From: Paratinospora sagittata
Lineage: Eukaryota; Streptophyta; Magnoliopsida; Ranunculales; Menispermaceae
DNA length: 64,000 nt
Direction of reading: 5' to 3'
NCBI GenBank assembly: GCA_035771175.1
Contig: CM069606.1
Coordinates: forward strand, 35,556,816-35,620,815
The notes beneath the pieces are model-generated. The model had not been told where the DNA came from. It did no database searches and saw only the letters and a list, made by a program, of their open reading frames with translations. Position 1 is the first letter of the stretch. Each line of letters starts with the position of its first letter. Made by a program: the position numbers and the translations under genes. Below, one piece after another: positions 25,706 to 39,044 of the stretch.

Positions 25706-26341
25706 CTAGTTGATTATATCGAAAGCTATTTACTCTATGAAGCTTGCTACAATACATACAACATTTGAAACTCTAGGAATCAGCTGATTCATTAGAACAA
25801 ATCTCCATGTGAAAGGTTTTCCATAGATGCAACTATCTCTTTGCTTCATGAATTCCAAGCTAAACATACTCCTGTAAATGAGAATCTTGCTGCCAACCAA
25901 ACTAGGAGAGCTAGTAGGTGGATTTTGCCTAAAAGAATGAGGGTAAAGATGAATGTAGATGTAGGCATTTGTCGCCAAAGTAGGAAGGTGAAAATTGGTG
26001 TGATTATTAGAGATAATAGAGACCGGGTTTTAGCAGTATTAGCCAAAACCTATAGTTGGCTACTTTCTACCCAATTTTAAGCAGTTGTAGTTTGGGAAGG
26101 CCTTGCTTTGGCCATTGATTTTGGAGTTTATCCGCATTACGGTGAGAGCACTCCAACTTGGTAATACGGGGACGAATAAATTCAACAATATATGGCTGCC
26201 CATAGATTAGCCCATTTTGCTATATGTGTTGATTCGAGTCAAGTTTGGTTAAAGGAAACTCCCTCTGTCCCTGCAAATTTCGAGGCTAGTCCTCCTTTTG
26301 AATGAAAATCTTTTCACTTAAAAAATAATAAAAAATAAAAA

Positions 26342-27342
26342 AATTAGCACGAAAAATAAATCTTCACTAGTGAGTGATTGCCCTATGCATTATGATGGGT
26401 AATGAGTCACGATCCATTATAATATATGGCAATAGATTTCTTTATATTATCACAATTAGCAAAGTGGTGCATGTTTAGTGTATATAAACGGTCAAAGAAA
26501 GTGCAATAAAGTGCAATAAAGTTTTTATATCTTACAAGGACACCACCTAGATTTTATATCTTACAAGTGCAATAAAGTTTTAGAAATTTCTTATAGTACT
26601 TAATTATTAAATGGAAAATGCTACTTTAATGCAAATTTTGTAACTATATGTGCAATTACATATGCATATTTATTAGATATAGATGATTTACACATATTGA
26701 TGTGTGATATAAATAAAGGTAGCAAAAAATCAGGTATGAATGAGTATGAATACAAACAATGCCTCATACTAACACACATATAATATGTGCATACGACTCA
26801 ATTTGAAACATGGATAGCAAGTGTTCGTCAGTACTTGTATGTTTTAAAAATTGGGTAGCCTGATTTTGTCTGCACTTGCATTTTTTTTTTCAAAAATATA
26901 TAAAGGTAAAATATGTTTTTTTAATAAATAAATAGAAATTTCATACCAAAAGTAATGAAGAACAAAAAAGAGAAAGGATATAACAAGAAAAAAAGATTCA
27001 TAAGAAATATGAGTAAAAAAGATTTAATTGAACCAGAGAATAGACAAATTAAAATAAGTATATGTAAAATATACTTCTTGTATTAAGTAGGAAGCGAGCA
27101 CTTGATAGTTTGAACCTATGTCCGGACTTGACTCAGTTTTTGAAATGGATACAATTTTTTGTCCGTACCCAGCTAAGTCTTTAAAAAATCTTGTCCGGAT
27201 CCGTTTTAAAAGCGAGTTGAACGAAAATAGACAAAAGGGTCTAGACCCAATTGCCACCTCTAGATATAAGAGCACCTCCAAATACTCTTGTGAATTATGA
27301 GAAAAACAAGTGTCATATAGGATAAATAGACGTTAAGATAAC
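26342..27342. other. Intergenic AT-rich region, nothing recognised
   Basis: Between the LINE tail and the MITE upstream of ABCA1. It contains a short local duplication (GTGCAATAAAGT at about 26495-26585). No gene or element boundary is seen. Confidence 0.4.
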
Positions 27343-27550
27343 GTTTGGTAACTCTGCTTAACTTCTACTTCAAAACCAACCTCTAATTGTAATAGATGTT
27401 TAAGCTTTACTAAAATAAGTAGAGTTTTTTGGGTTATTCTTGTAGAGGTTGTACTTCTACTTCAATTAAATGTTAAAAAAATTAATTATCTAAAAAATAA
27501 ATTTTTTTATTACTCTATTTTTTTAGATGTTATAAATAGAGTTACCAAAC
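27343..27550. mobile_element. Short MITE upstream of ABCA1
   Basis: The 208-bp AT-rich segment has perfect 13-bp inverted ends, GTTTGGTAACTCT and its complement, and no coding capacity. The same end motif recurs at 30225-31014 in ABCA1 intron 4. The target duplication is not clear. Confidence 0.6.
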
Positions 27551-28541
27551 ACCACCTGAAAGTTAAAATAGACTTTTTAAATGCAACTATCACCATTCAA
27601 TGTCAAGTTGAGGTGACAAAAAATAGTAGAGACTGTCAATCATTCAATTTATGCCACATAAGAAATAAATCTCTTGACATTATATATTTTAAATAGAAGT
27701 ATTGAAGAACATTTTTTAACTTGATTGTCTATTAAGTAATATTTTATGCTCGTATGAAACAAATTCTTTTACATTTATGACATACCACTTTTTTTTTTTA
27801 AATATAATTTATATGAACAATGAAGATGCTCTAAATGATTCAATAAATATATATATATAGTTTAACATATAATTATAATTTTTTATAGGTTAATATTTCT
27901 CTTACTAAATATCAAAAGTTAAATAAAAACGCAATGGTAATAATCAATCAATTAAAACACGCTATAAAGGTGTTCAATTGATTTCAAATCATTTTCAAAA
28001 CTACATCATCAACCTTGGAAGGAATTCATTTTGCTCCATTTGTGGGGAAGGAAGAATTTGATAATGCTCCACCATGGACCCCCCTTCCAAATTAGAGTCA
28101 CAGTCACATTTTCCAATACGACAAGTACCGCGGGACGCCGCAAGAGAGACGCTGGAAGAATGCGTGAGTTGAGTTCTCTCTCTAACTTCCCATATTACTT
28201 GGGGCGGCTTTTCATTATTTGTTGTCGCTTCGTCCTCCTCACGAGTGTCGATAGTAGAGACACCGGTATTTTTTTCTCAAGATTAGTCCACACGAATCTC
28301 GGCAATTATAATCCAACGGCCTTGAAGGGCCGTCTGGTGAGAATATCCAAGTCCGTTTGCTTTTGTAAAAGTTTCTTGACTTACTAACCAAGAAGGCATA
28401 TGCCTTGCGGCATTTCCAGTTGACGCCGCTTGCCTTCGTCCGTCCCTCTCTTTTATCTTCTTTCTTCTTCATCGTCCTCTTTTTCTGAAACTCTTTGAGG
28501 TTCGTTTTGGTTTTGGTTTCTGGTTTTAGGGAGGGGGCGAG
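27551..28541. other. ABCA1 promoter and 5' leader region
   Basis: The stretch contains an (AT)n tract near 27847-27860. It becomes less AT-rich from about 28030, which is probably promoter and 5' untranslated leader. A pyrimidine-rich tract (28440-28500) lies just upstream of the ATG. A transcription start could not be fixed by eye. Confidence 0.4.
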
Positions 28542-31500
28542 ATGGGTTCGGCTCGGCGGCAGTTGAAGGCTATGCTCTGGAAGAACTGGCTCCTCAAGAT
28601 TCGCCATCCTTTTGTTACTTGCACCGAGGTCACTGATTTTTTATCGTGTTTTTCTTTTCTTTTCTTTTGTTGTCTACTCTGATTGAATTTGTGGATGCTT
28701 GGTTTCACAGTCTTGGACTTAGTAATTCGATCATCAGTGTGTTGTGTTGTCTTCTTGTTTTCGATGGAAGTTCTTTTGTTGTTGCATTTGAGTAGAAAGT
28801 ACTTTTTTTAGTATCTAGGTTTTGTTTGGACGGAGGAGTGGTTATTTTGATAATTTAGTGACGTAGAATTCACTATTTTCCTCTCAATTTTGCCTTGCTT
28901 TCTGTTTGTGCAGATTCTGCTTCCGACTGTGGTCATGTTGATGCTAATTGCTGTAAGGACTAGAGTTGACACAAAGATTCATCCAACTCAACCGTATGTC
29001 AAAATTGTCGATCCATGCGTTCAGTTTTTACGATATGAAGCATAAGCTTGGTCTTGTCATTCTTCGAATTTTGAATTTTCTGTGAGTTAATGCGAGGGAT
29101 GCTTCAGGTACATACGAAAAGGAATGTTTGTTGAAGTCGGTAAAAGTGAAATTTCACCCAGTTTTGAGTTGGTTTTGGAATCTTTGTTGGCAAAGGGCGA
29201 GTATTTAGCTTTTGCACCTGATACACCAGAAACTAGGTCCATGATCAATTTAATGTCCGTAAGATTTCCTCTTCTCAAGGTACGCCCCAAGTTTCTCGCT
29301 TTTGATTGCATGTGATTTTTAATTGATGCATGCTGTCCTGTTATTGTTTGCCATAAGAATGTAATTTCCGTTTATTTTTCTTTCATGTACAACCTGTTGA
29401 TGAGTTTTTTCCCAATCAATTTTGATGTTTGAAATATGTATATCTGTTATTTTGTTATGCAGATGGTTACACAGGTTTACAAAGACGAGCAAGAGATGGA
29501 AACTTATATTCTTTCAGATCTATATGGTGTCTGCGATCAAGTCAAGTAATTCGCGTTACTTTTAATATTTATAATTTAGCTCTTATGGAACAAAGACAGA
29601 GCTGTGTTTGGTAACATAGAAGTTAGTCATATTTTCACTTTTGGGTAAGTATATTGGTCGCCTCAACTTCTTTTTAGAAGTGGAGGTATAGCCTTTAAGA
29701 AAAAAATGACCATATATATTATTAATTTTTTTTTTTTACTTATTATCATTAGAACTTAGACTTATTCTATAAACAAAAGTTCATTGCACTGTCGTAGTAG
29801 AGGATAAGTAATATTACTAAATAAGCCACACACTCTCTTTTTGGCAAAGCATAATATAGGACATTCAAGAAATTTAGGTGGACATTTTCAAGTGGAGCCA
29901 TGGGTATACAGAAAGATATCAAAGACTGCCATTTGATGTGATTAGGTCTAAGATAGATATTGTTCTCATTAACGTTTAAAGAATTCCCAAAACGTGTGTT
30001 TTGAGGCTATTGTCAAGGAAAAGTAGAGAAAATCCACCTGGAGGTTTAGGCCTTAAGGTTTTACAAGAAGTTGAAGTTAGTCAAATTTTCATTTTTTGGT
30101 AAGTATATTGGTCATCTTAATTTCTTATTAGAAGTGAAAGTGTAACCTTTAAGAAAATTAAGCCATATTCGAACCTTTAATTTCTCTAAAGTCTAATTGA
30201 ATAGAGGTTGGATAAAATTAGAGCGTTTGGTAATAATTTCTCAAGCTCTAAATAAAATAGAGGTTGACAAATTTTAAATGTTAAACCTCTACTAGAAAAA
30301 GCAAAATTATTGTAGAGGTTTATCCTCAAGTAGAGGATGAACTATCTATATTAAGAATGATTTACAACTTACCATATTGTGTTAGTCACCAATATGGAAT
30401 AATTTTTTTTACCACCACCTAATTTAGTAAGTGATAATTAATACAATCTTTTTTTATTTAACCAAATATGGCATATAATCTCTAATATAACAAGAATTTT
30501 TTATTTTAATTTTATATAAAGATAAGAAATAATTTTTTTAAATATTTTTAAAAACTTAAATATTTTTAATTAATTAAAAAATATTTAAATAAAAATTATG
30601 ATATAATAAAAAAATGATATAAATAATAATAAATATTTTCAATAAAAATTATAACATAATAAATAAATAATATTATGAACAATTATAGCATAATAATTAA
30701 ATAAATATTATGATATAAATAAATACTGAATTAAAATTTAAATAAATTTATGTTATAATACATAATTTTATTTATTATTGTAAAGCATGGTCAATATTCA
30801 ATATAATTATTATATATAAATATTATTTTTAAGTTCAAATTTTTATTGTAAGAAGTTGAGATTTTAAATTAGAAACATTTTATCTTTAAAATCAAACTAA
30901 AACAAGAGGTTAGATTAGTTATCAAACAACATGTTTAAAATTAGCTTTTATTAAATTAGAGCTAATTTTTTTTAGAGCTAAAAAAAGTGATGCTAAAAAA
31001 TAGAGTTACCAAACACTATCTTATTATATTAGAGCTTAAACATCTTCTATAAACAAAAGTTCATTATAGTGTTGAAGTAGAGGATAAGTAGTATTACCAA
31101 ATAAGCCATACACTCTCTTTTTGGCAAAGCATAATATAGGACATTCAAGAAATTTAGGTGGACTTTTCCAAGTGGACTCATGGGTCTCATACAAAGAGAT
31201 GGCAAAGACTGCCATTTGAAGATTTTTATTTTTTCTATTTTTTAATTTATCTAAATTAATTATTTAGAGTTCTAGCTCGAATATCTAACATATACATTTA
31301 TTTATCCTCATCCAGGAATTGTTCCAATCCTAAAATCAAAGGAGCAGTTATATTTCATGAACAAGGTCCTCAATTATTTGACTATAGCATTCGCCTCAAC
31401 CACTCATGGGCCTTTTCAGGGTTTCCTGATGTCAATACCATTATGGATGTGAATGGCCCCTATGTTGATGACTTGGAGTTGGGTATCAATATTGTACCGA

Positions 31501-34500
31501 CACTACAATATGGCTTTAGTGGATTTTTGACAGTATGAATTTTTCTTTGTGTCCTTATTTATTTTGTTCTTGCTTTGGTTTGTGACATGAAGCATAATTA
31601 TTAACACCTATTGTTGACTTCTTGTTTAAAAATGCTTTTATGATCTTTACATCTAATATCCCATTTAAAGTGATATATTAAAGATGTTTATTTTTTTCTT
31701 TATTTAACATGAATTAGCATTTATGTTACTTGATGGAAGAACATTGGTAAAGACAGCCATTTAATTAAAATTAAAATTGTTGTCAACATGATCACAATTT
31801 CTTTTGCATGCCATGATTGACAACCAATTGTTTGACATTTTTCAACTTTTTAAATAGCTTTAAGATTTCTAATAAGGATTTGCTTTAATTGACTATTTGT
31901 GAGGAGTCAAAGTGTGGCTAGATATGGTAAAGGTTCCAATACATTTGAAAAGATTGACTTTATATGAATTTGGTTAAAGCTTTTTCTATGCCATTGACTT
32001 GCAATATCTAAGGGTCGAGCAAAATTTGGCTATGCAATGCATCAAGATTTTTCCTTAGCTCTCATAAGTCTTAAACTTTAAGGCATTAGTTGCCAAGAGT
32101 ATTGCTTATGTGCTATGTGCAAACTTTGAGTTTTACTAGCTTTTATTTCTTACAAGGATGGTATTGGAATTGGTATTGTTAAGAATTTGACTTCAAGCAT
32201 GTATGTGAATAAGGTGAAGTTCAGTGGATGAGTTCCACTTACAAGTTACAAGTAACAAGCTTCATGTTTTATGAGTATGAGACTTTAATTTCAAGATGAT
32301 GATTTTCTTACTAGAATGAGGAAATTGGTATCCTAGTCTTAGTGAGACTCAAGTTCTTAAGAATCATCTTTAAATGGCCTTGTAGTCGACATATAATCAA
32401 AGGATTTTTAACCTTTGACTTAATACCTTCATTTAATCTTTTCAACTGACAAAATTAAGATACTGTAAATTCTTAGAATACGTACATGCATGACATTTTT
32501 GCATGCGCATACATGCATAGGTACATCCAAAACCTATATTAACACTTAAGATAGTATTACCATGTATTTTAGTGACATTTTGTGTAAAGAAAGTTGAATT
32601 TTGAAATGTGATTGAATTTATATACCAAAATATACTTTCAAGGTATGATGCATTTTTTATCATATACTTTTATTTTTGTAGAGTATTCATTTTTTATTTA
32701 TGAGTGAGTGCTACATACATGATATATATATATTGTACACATATGCATATTGCAAAATAAATAAACACTGTGGTCATACTTGAGTCAGGGTATAGACACT
32801 TAGATAGCTAAGTTAGGCTCCAAAGCAACAAGGTTTGTTACCTAAACTCTTTACTTTAATCCAATTATCCAACGCACTGGTGGCGACACTTCATGATACC
32901 AACATGGGCGGGGGTTATGTGTCTGACACTTCATATTTTGAATACTACTATATAGATTTTCTAGAGAAAGAAGAGAAAGTAAAAATGAAGAAAAGATAGA
33001 GAATGACTTATAGGTGCAATTCACTTAAGTGAGGTTAAAAAAAGGATAACAAACAATTGAAAAGAAAAGATAGAATATAGACTTAGTAATGAATATAATC
33101 CTGACCAAGTTCCTAGATAAAAAATTTTGGAACTTTTTATCAGAGTCCCCATATCCCATAATTTGAAATAAACAAGTTGGACCTCTTGATATGTACTCGC
33201 ATTTGACACCCATGCCAAGTTAGAAATTGCTTGACCTAAAAGCTGTAGTTAATAAGTAGAGGCCCAATTATGTATATCAAGTGGACATAGACGTTTACAA
33301 TGTTGTTATTTAATTTTTTGAATACTAATTAGCAAAAGAAACATGTTTATACCTCACCCAAGGAGGCAAATGCGTTTAGTCTTGAGCTTTTCAAACATGG
33401 ATATGAACTTCTACAATTTGAAATTGTTTCTCTCTCCGAAGCCACCCTCTCTTGAACTTTGTTGCTTGATCGTTTGTTTCATAGTGTTTATAACTGCGCT
33501 CAAGGAGGCAAATGGACTTCCTTCTGGTTGTTTAGCTTTTCAACCTTGATATTCACTTTAATAGTTTGAAATACTCCAATTTCTTTCGGACCCTCATTTA
33601 ACTTCTGTCCTTAGCCATTTGTTTCCAAATTGTGATTCAATATTTGTTAAACCCTTGAATCATATTGGAAAAGGATCAAAGAAGTTCGTTTAAATGTTTT
33701 ACAGTGCTTCTCAAACTCAATGTACATATGAATATATGATATTGACGATGATGATTCAACAAGTTTTGATATTGTTTGTCTTCTTGCAGTTGCAAAAGGT
33801 TTTGGATTCATTCATTATATTTGCTGCACAACATACTGGAACTAGCATTGGCAATGAAAGCCATGAATTACCCTTACTGAATTCATTAGGAAATACCTCT
33901 TCATTAAATGTGCCCTGGATGCATTTTAGTCCTTCAAACATAAGGATTGCTCCATTTCCAACTCGTGAATACACTGACGATGAATTCCAGTCCATTGTCA
34001 AAACAGTTATGGGAGTGCTGTAAGTATTTTTAACATTTCATTGTCCATTATGAAATATCTTAGGTTCACCTTTTTTAAGTTTAATTTTTTGACTAATTTT
34101 GACTGATATTGCCTTTGGAGGAACAGGTATCTATTAGGATATCTCTACCCAATTTCTCGTCTGATCAGTTACTCTGTCTTTGAGAAGGTATGACACAGCA
34201 TATCCACAAAATATAGATTTTAATTTACCAATGTTTTGCATTTTGATCTATTTTTGGGCTATAGTACTGATTTGGAATCTTGAATGATGGTGAAAGACAC
34301 TGAACTGTTGAAAGGTCTTGTGGACTTTTAACACATTGTGACTACAAATTTGATGTTTAATGCATTGAAGCATTTTGTGCAAGAATCAATAAAGTGTATC
34401 CAGTTACACTGCTGGTAAACTGTGGTTGAAAACACGTAGGCCTGTCTTTTAAAGTAACCTAGGCCTATCCAGTCATTGGGGCATAGGGTCACGGTCATGT

Positions 34501-37500
34501 CAAGACATGCACCGTTACTTAAGAAGAGGGTCCGTGAAGTTTCATCTCAAGCCGAGGTGGCAATCTCGTAAATATGCCCCAGTATGATTGGCCTCACATT
34601 TTGATGTTTCCATTTGGAAACAAGCCTAAAGCTTAACATCTATCTTGAGGGGGAGGAGTAGTTGTCCAACTCTCCCTTATGGCCAATACTTGGCCATGCT
34701 TAGGACACTCCCTTGGCGCAACCCAAGGGGCCGGCTATCATCATCCTGAAGGGGGTAATGGTAGTTCCCATAGCATTCGGGTAGGTTATGGGACACTGTT
34801 ATCGAGCTAGCAGTGCGGGGTTCACCGATACGCAGGGCTGGGTACCTAACACGGCTATGCCACCCGCTATCGAGTTGAACGCATTGAGCTATCTCTAGCC
34901 TACGTGCTAGAGTGTGCTTGTGAGGATACTCACGAGTGAGTTATCCATGGAGCTTACCGGTATTGCATGGTCCGGGGCAGCACTGCGCAAGTACTGCTAT
35001 CGAGAGGTATCCGAGTGATCCATCCGAGTGATTAGCTTGCGGTACGCGCAAGCATCATATATGAGTATTCCGCTGCGACATATGAGAATGGCTGACCTCG
35101 AATATGAGTATTCGTGGTGCCGCATGGGTAAACATGTTGGTCTTACAAGTATGCCCGTGACAATAGTGAGTTCATGCAGAAAAAAAGAATTTAAGGTAAA
35201 AACCATTTAAAAGTTGTCCACCCAATATCTTTTTAGAAGTTACATTAACCGGTTGTCATGGCTTATTTCTCTAAGATGAGTTTGTGCTGACCTAGTCAAG
35301 ATCCCTTATGAGCAGTGTTTTCAAGGTGTTGCGTAGGCGTTTTAGGGAGAAAACGCCTAGCGCAATGTTAGGTTGGTGGTAGGGTTTGTGCAAATATTTA
35401 AAAAGTTTAGCAAGGTTTCTCTAATTTTAGAAAAAAGCTTTAAAAATAGAAACCCTTCGTTTCTATAGTAAACCCTTGAACCTCTCTCTCCCTAAGCCCA
35501 TTCTTTCCATTTGCTCCGACCAAGAAATGCCGTCGAAATCTCCGGCGAGCCTCTGGTGATAGATATTTGCTGCCTAACAATTTGTGGACATGATTTTAAT
35601 TAATATGAAGTGTTTTTGATCATTTTATGAAAAATTATTATTCATTAGAGCAATTTGTGGACATGATTCATTTTATGAAAATTTGTGGGTGATGTCCTTT
35701 TGCGGATGAGGTAAAGAGTAGGTGGGGGTCTCATTTCCCTGTTATGAGTAGCAGTGGTGAGGACGAGGATGACACAATCATATTCCCTTATATGAATAGC
35801 ATTCAATCATTTTGGAAAGATCATTGGAAGGGGGTCTGTTTGGCAGTTTTTTGGTCTTTGTGGAAGGAACGGAACATAAGGGTGTTTAATGATGAGTTTC
35901 TTTCGTCCGATAAAGTGTGGGAATCTTCTCATCTTTTAGCCTCCTATTGGGTAGCCAACAGTAAGTTATCCAAAGGCTGTGGATTGGGTCATTGGATTAG
36001 GGGATGGGCTAATTTTGTATCAGATTTGAGTTTTGGCTGTTAGTGTGTGTTTTGTACAGTTCTTTTTCTTTCTTTCACACATACATATATATATAATACT
36101 TATTGGTTTCTTTTAAAAAAAATTATAGAATATAGTTACATATATATAATTCTGTATATGAACTGTTCAGAGACCTATAATTAATTAATTATCTAGGGAC
36201 CTATAAATAAATATTTTTTTTATTGCCTAGGCCACGTTTAGGCTTCGTCTAGGCTACACCTCGCCTAGACAGGGCAAATCACTTAGACATCACCTTGGCG
36301 CCTTGAAAACACTGCTTCTGAGGAGGTTTTAGATCTATCCATTGAAGTAGAAATGGATCCATTGCAAAGATCTATTAAATATCTTCCAACTATATTTATT
36401 AGCATCTTACCTCTTACTTTTCCCCTTGAAGACCATGAGTATTGCATGTGGCCCCTCCCATTTTTGATTCTAATCTTTCTTATGTTTATGTGCTAATAAC
36501 TATATTCTAATGTTTTCCAATTGTTTGTTATTCTCAATATGGCTATATACGTCTCAATACTCTGAACATACAGTGTTTAGAGTCATGATACAATTACACT
36601 ATACGTACACATCCTTATACAAAGCAATACTTATGCCAAATAGTGCAAAACAGACAAGCACACACACAGAGAGAAATGCAAATGCAATTAGAGTGAGAAA
36701 CATTCATCATGTAGTGTGGGTGGGTGGTAAGAAGGTAGAGGATACTTGGGCAGAAAATCTTGTGTCAGAGATATGACAATGAAGAAGCAAAATGGTTGAA
36801 GTGTCCAACCTCATTAGATTTCTGGAGGTAACTGAAAGTAGGCATGATAACACCCCTGGACCAGATTCTACCAAGGATGGCACAACATGCGAAAGAAGCA
36901 AAGTGGGGATTGAGAAAGGGAGAGGGCGGGGGAATGAGATTCCAATATGTAACACAATTTGCTAAATTGTAAAGAAAAATATCAGGGGTTTAGGATTAAG
37001 GAGGGAACTGTGGAAGGTTACTTGTGATTTGAAAGATATGAAGAGAATTGATTGAGTTTTTGGAGCTCTTGTTTGAGGTAAGGAAATTTATGTTGCATAT
37101 TTGGGTGCACCATGGTAGCCATGATTGAAAATCAATTTTCTTTTCCTTTCCAACATAAACTAGTTTTTCTTCACCCCTCAAAAGCTATATTCATTTGCTG
37201 ACTTCTTTAACGTCTTTCAACTAGCTGAATTTCATCTCTTATTGGCAAAAAATTCCCACTTGTGAAAGGCATTTCTATGAAGATTGAATTTTATTGCTCT
37301 AATGTAGTCTAGTTAGGAATTGACTCAGAATGGAAAGATGATTTATGTGGTCGTGCTTTCAATGTTATGTTCATGGAATGTGGTCCAATCTTCTTCCTCT
37401 ATGCAAAGAAATGGCAACATTCCAAAGGAGAAATCTTCAATTTTTAATTCCAAACTTAAGCTGCTTATGCACTCCTATCTTTCGAAACCATAAGAAGAAA

Positions 37501-38938
37501 ACCTCCATACACTCTTGGTCTATCCATATCTGTAATGTCTAAAGAAAATAACATTGCTAAATTCCTATTGTGAAATTGTAAGTCCATCCAATGTTTGGGA
37601 TAAAAGACATAAAATGAAATTATGATTTCTTTTTGGGGTTCATGAGGCTCATGCCTTATGTTATAGGCTAGTCAAGCATCTTGCACATGGCTCCATGTTA
37701 CAAGCGTTCTTAATAGGTTATTTGTGGTCGTTGTTAGAAGCAATCATGTATTTTCTACCATGTCTAGTAAGAGTAACACAATTGTGGCCGAGCCTTGTGA
37801 TTTTAAAATTTAAACCATGATTATTTTGTCGTTTACAAATGTGTACTTGTTATCTGTAGGCCAGAGAGTTTTAATTAAAGGTTTTTGAACATTTCATCAA
37901 GCCATGTGATTTTAAAATTTAAACCATGATTATTTTGTCGTTTACAAATGTGTACTTGTTATCTGTAGGCCAGAGAGTTTTAATTAAAGGTTTTTGAACA
38001 TTTCAATTTCTCAGGAGCAGAAGATTAAAGAAGGATTGTACATGATGGGTTTGAAAGATGAGATATTCTATCTTTCTTGGTTTCTTACGTACTCTATACA
38101 GGTAAACATTGTGATTTGACGTTGTCATTGCTGTATTTACTATGTTGTAGTTTACATGTTGAGGTTTACTTGACGTTTCTTGTCCAACAATGGAGGGAAG
38201 CCTCCACGGGATTCCTTCTTGAGGTATGAGATACCTCGAGCAAACTCTGTGTAAACTGGTTATCTCATCCTGTTTTCATTTACATAGACATATATTTGTG
38301 GGAAACAAAATCTCTGTAAATTAGAATAAATTAGAAAGACCGTGATTTGGAAAGCTTGTGTATTTAGAAAGTGTGTGCATATAGTAGAATTAGAAATTTC
38401 CGTAATTGAAGGGATCCTTGGGAGTAGGGAAATTTCCTTTTTTTTGTTCTATAACAGTTGTATATATAGGGGTCTTTGTACAAAGTTAAGAATCAAGAGA
38501 ATACATTATTTTTCAATTCTCTCAATTTTCCACATGGTGTCAAAGCGTTAGAGATCTGAAGAATTTCTATCGGCCTTCGTCACCGGAATTGTTTCAACTC
38601 GGCCTTCATTGCCGAAACAGAATTCTGGCCTTCATCGCCGTTTTTTCATTGACTGCTCAATCGTTGCTACGATCTCTTCTTCATCCATCTAGTTTCACTG
38701 TTGCTGTTTGCTCCCTACTTGTCGACGTTGCAGTATCGCCCAACTTCTTCATTTCATCTCCATCTGTGACTGGTGTTGCCACTGCTTCATCAACAACGCA
38801 AGACTCTTCATCTTCGCCAGAGTCGTCGCCCCTACCTATAGTAGTTTTCTGCCAGTTGATTCCTTTCATTACTGCTTTTGTCTGCCAATGCTACTACACC
38901 CTAGAACGTCTTCCGCTGCAAACCTAAATCGCCGATAC

Positions 38939-38969
<31 letters not shown>

Positions 38970-39003
38970 GATTTCTTTTGTGCGCTATTTCTCTCTCTCG
39001 TGC

Positions 39004-39044
<41 letters not shown>

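Larger units (their letters stand above)
15960..26341 (+). mobile_element. Decayed L1-type LINE split by two MULEs and another insertion
   Basis: ORF2 pieces appear in order on the plus strand. Endonuclease: about 15985-16530, including VVGDFNKIL. Reverse transcriptase: about 17300-18049. A short continuation lies at 19452-19603. The post-RT region is at 23388-24000, and a zinc-binding RT segment follows at about 24060-24480. RNase H is at about 25840-26160 (MNVDVGI...GVIIRDNRDRVLA), then an A-rich tail at about 26318-26341. Many stops and frameshifts are present. The RT active site reads FANN (18005-18016) instead of FADD, so it is dead. The interruptions are MULE A, MULE B and an unidentified segment at about 24541-25705. 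The 5' end looks truncated near 15960-15985; the exact start is uncertain. Confidence 0.85.

Noticed and set aside
36985..37700. Possible LINE endonuclease start (NIRGLG)
   Set aside because: Only a few residues fit, stops follow at once, and the GDFN motif is not found.
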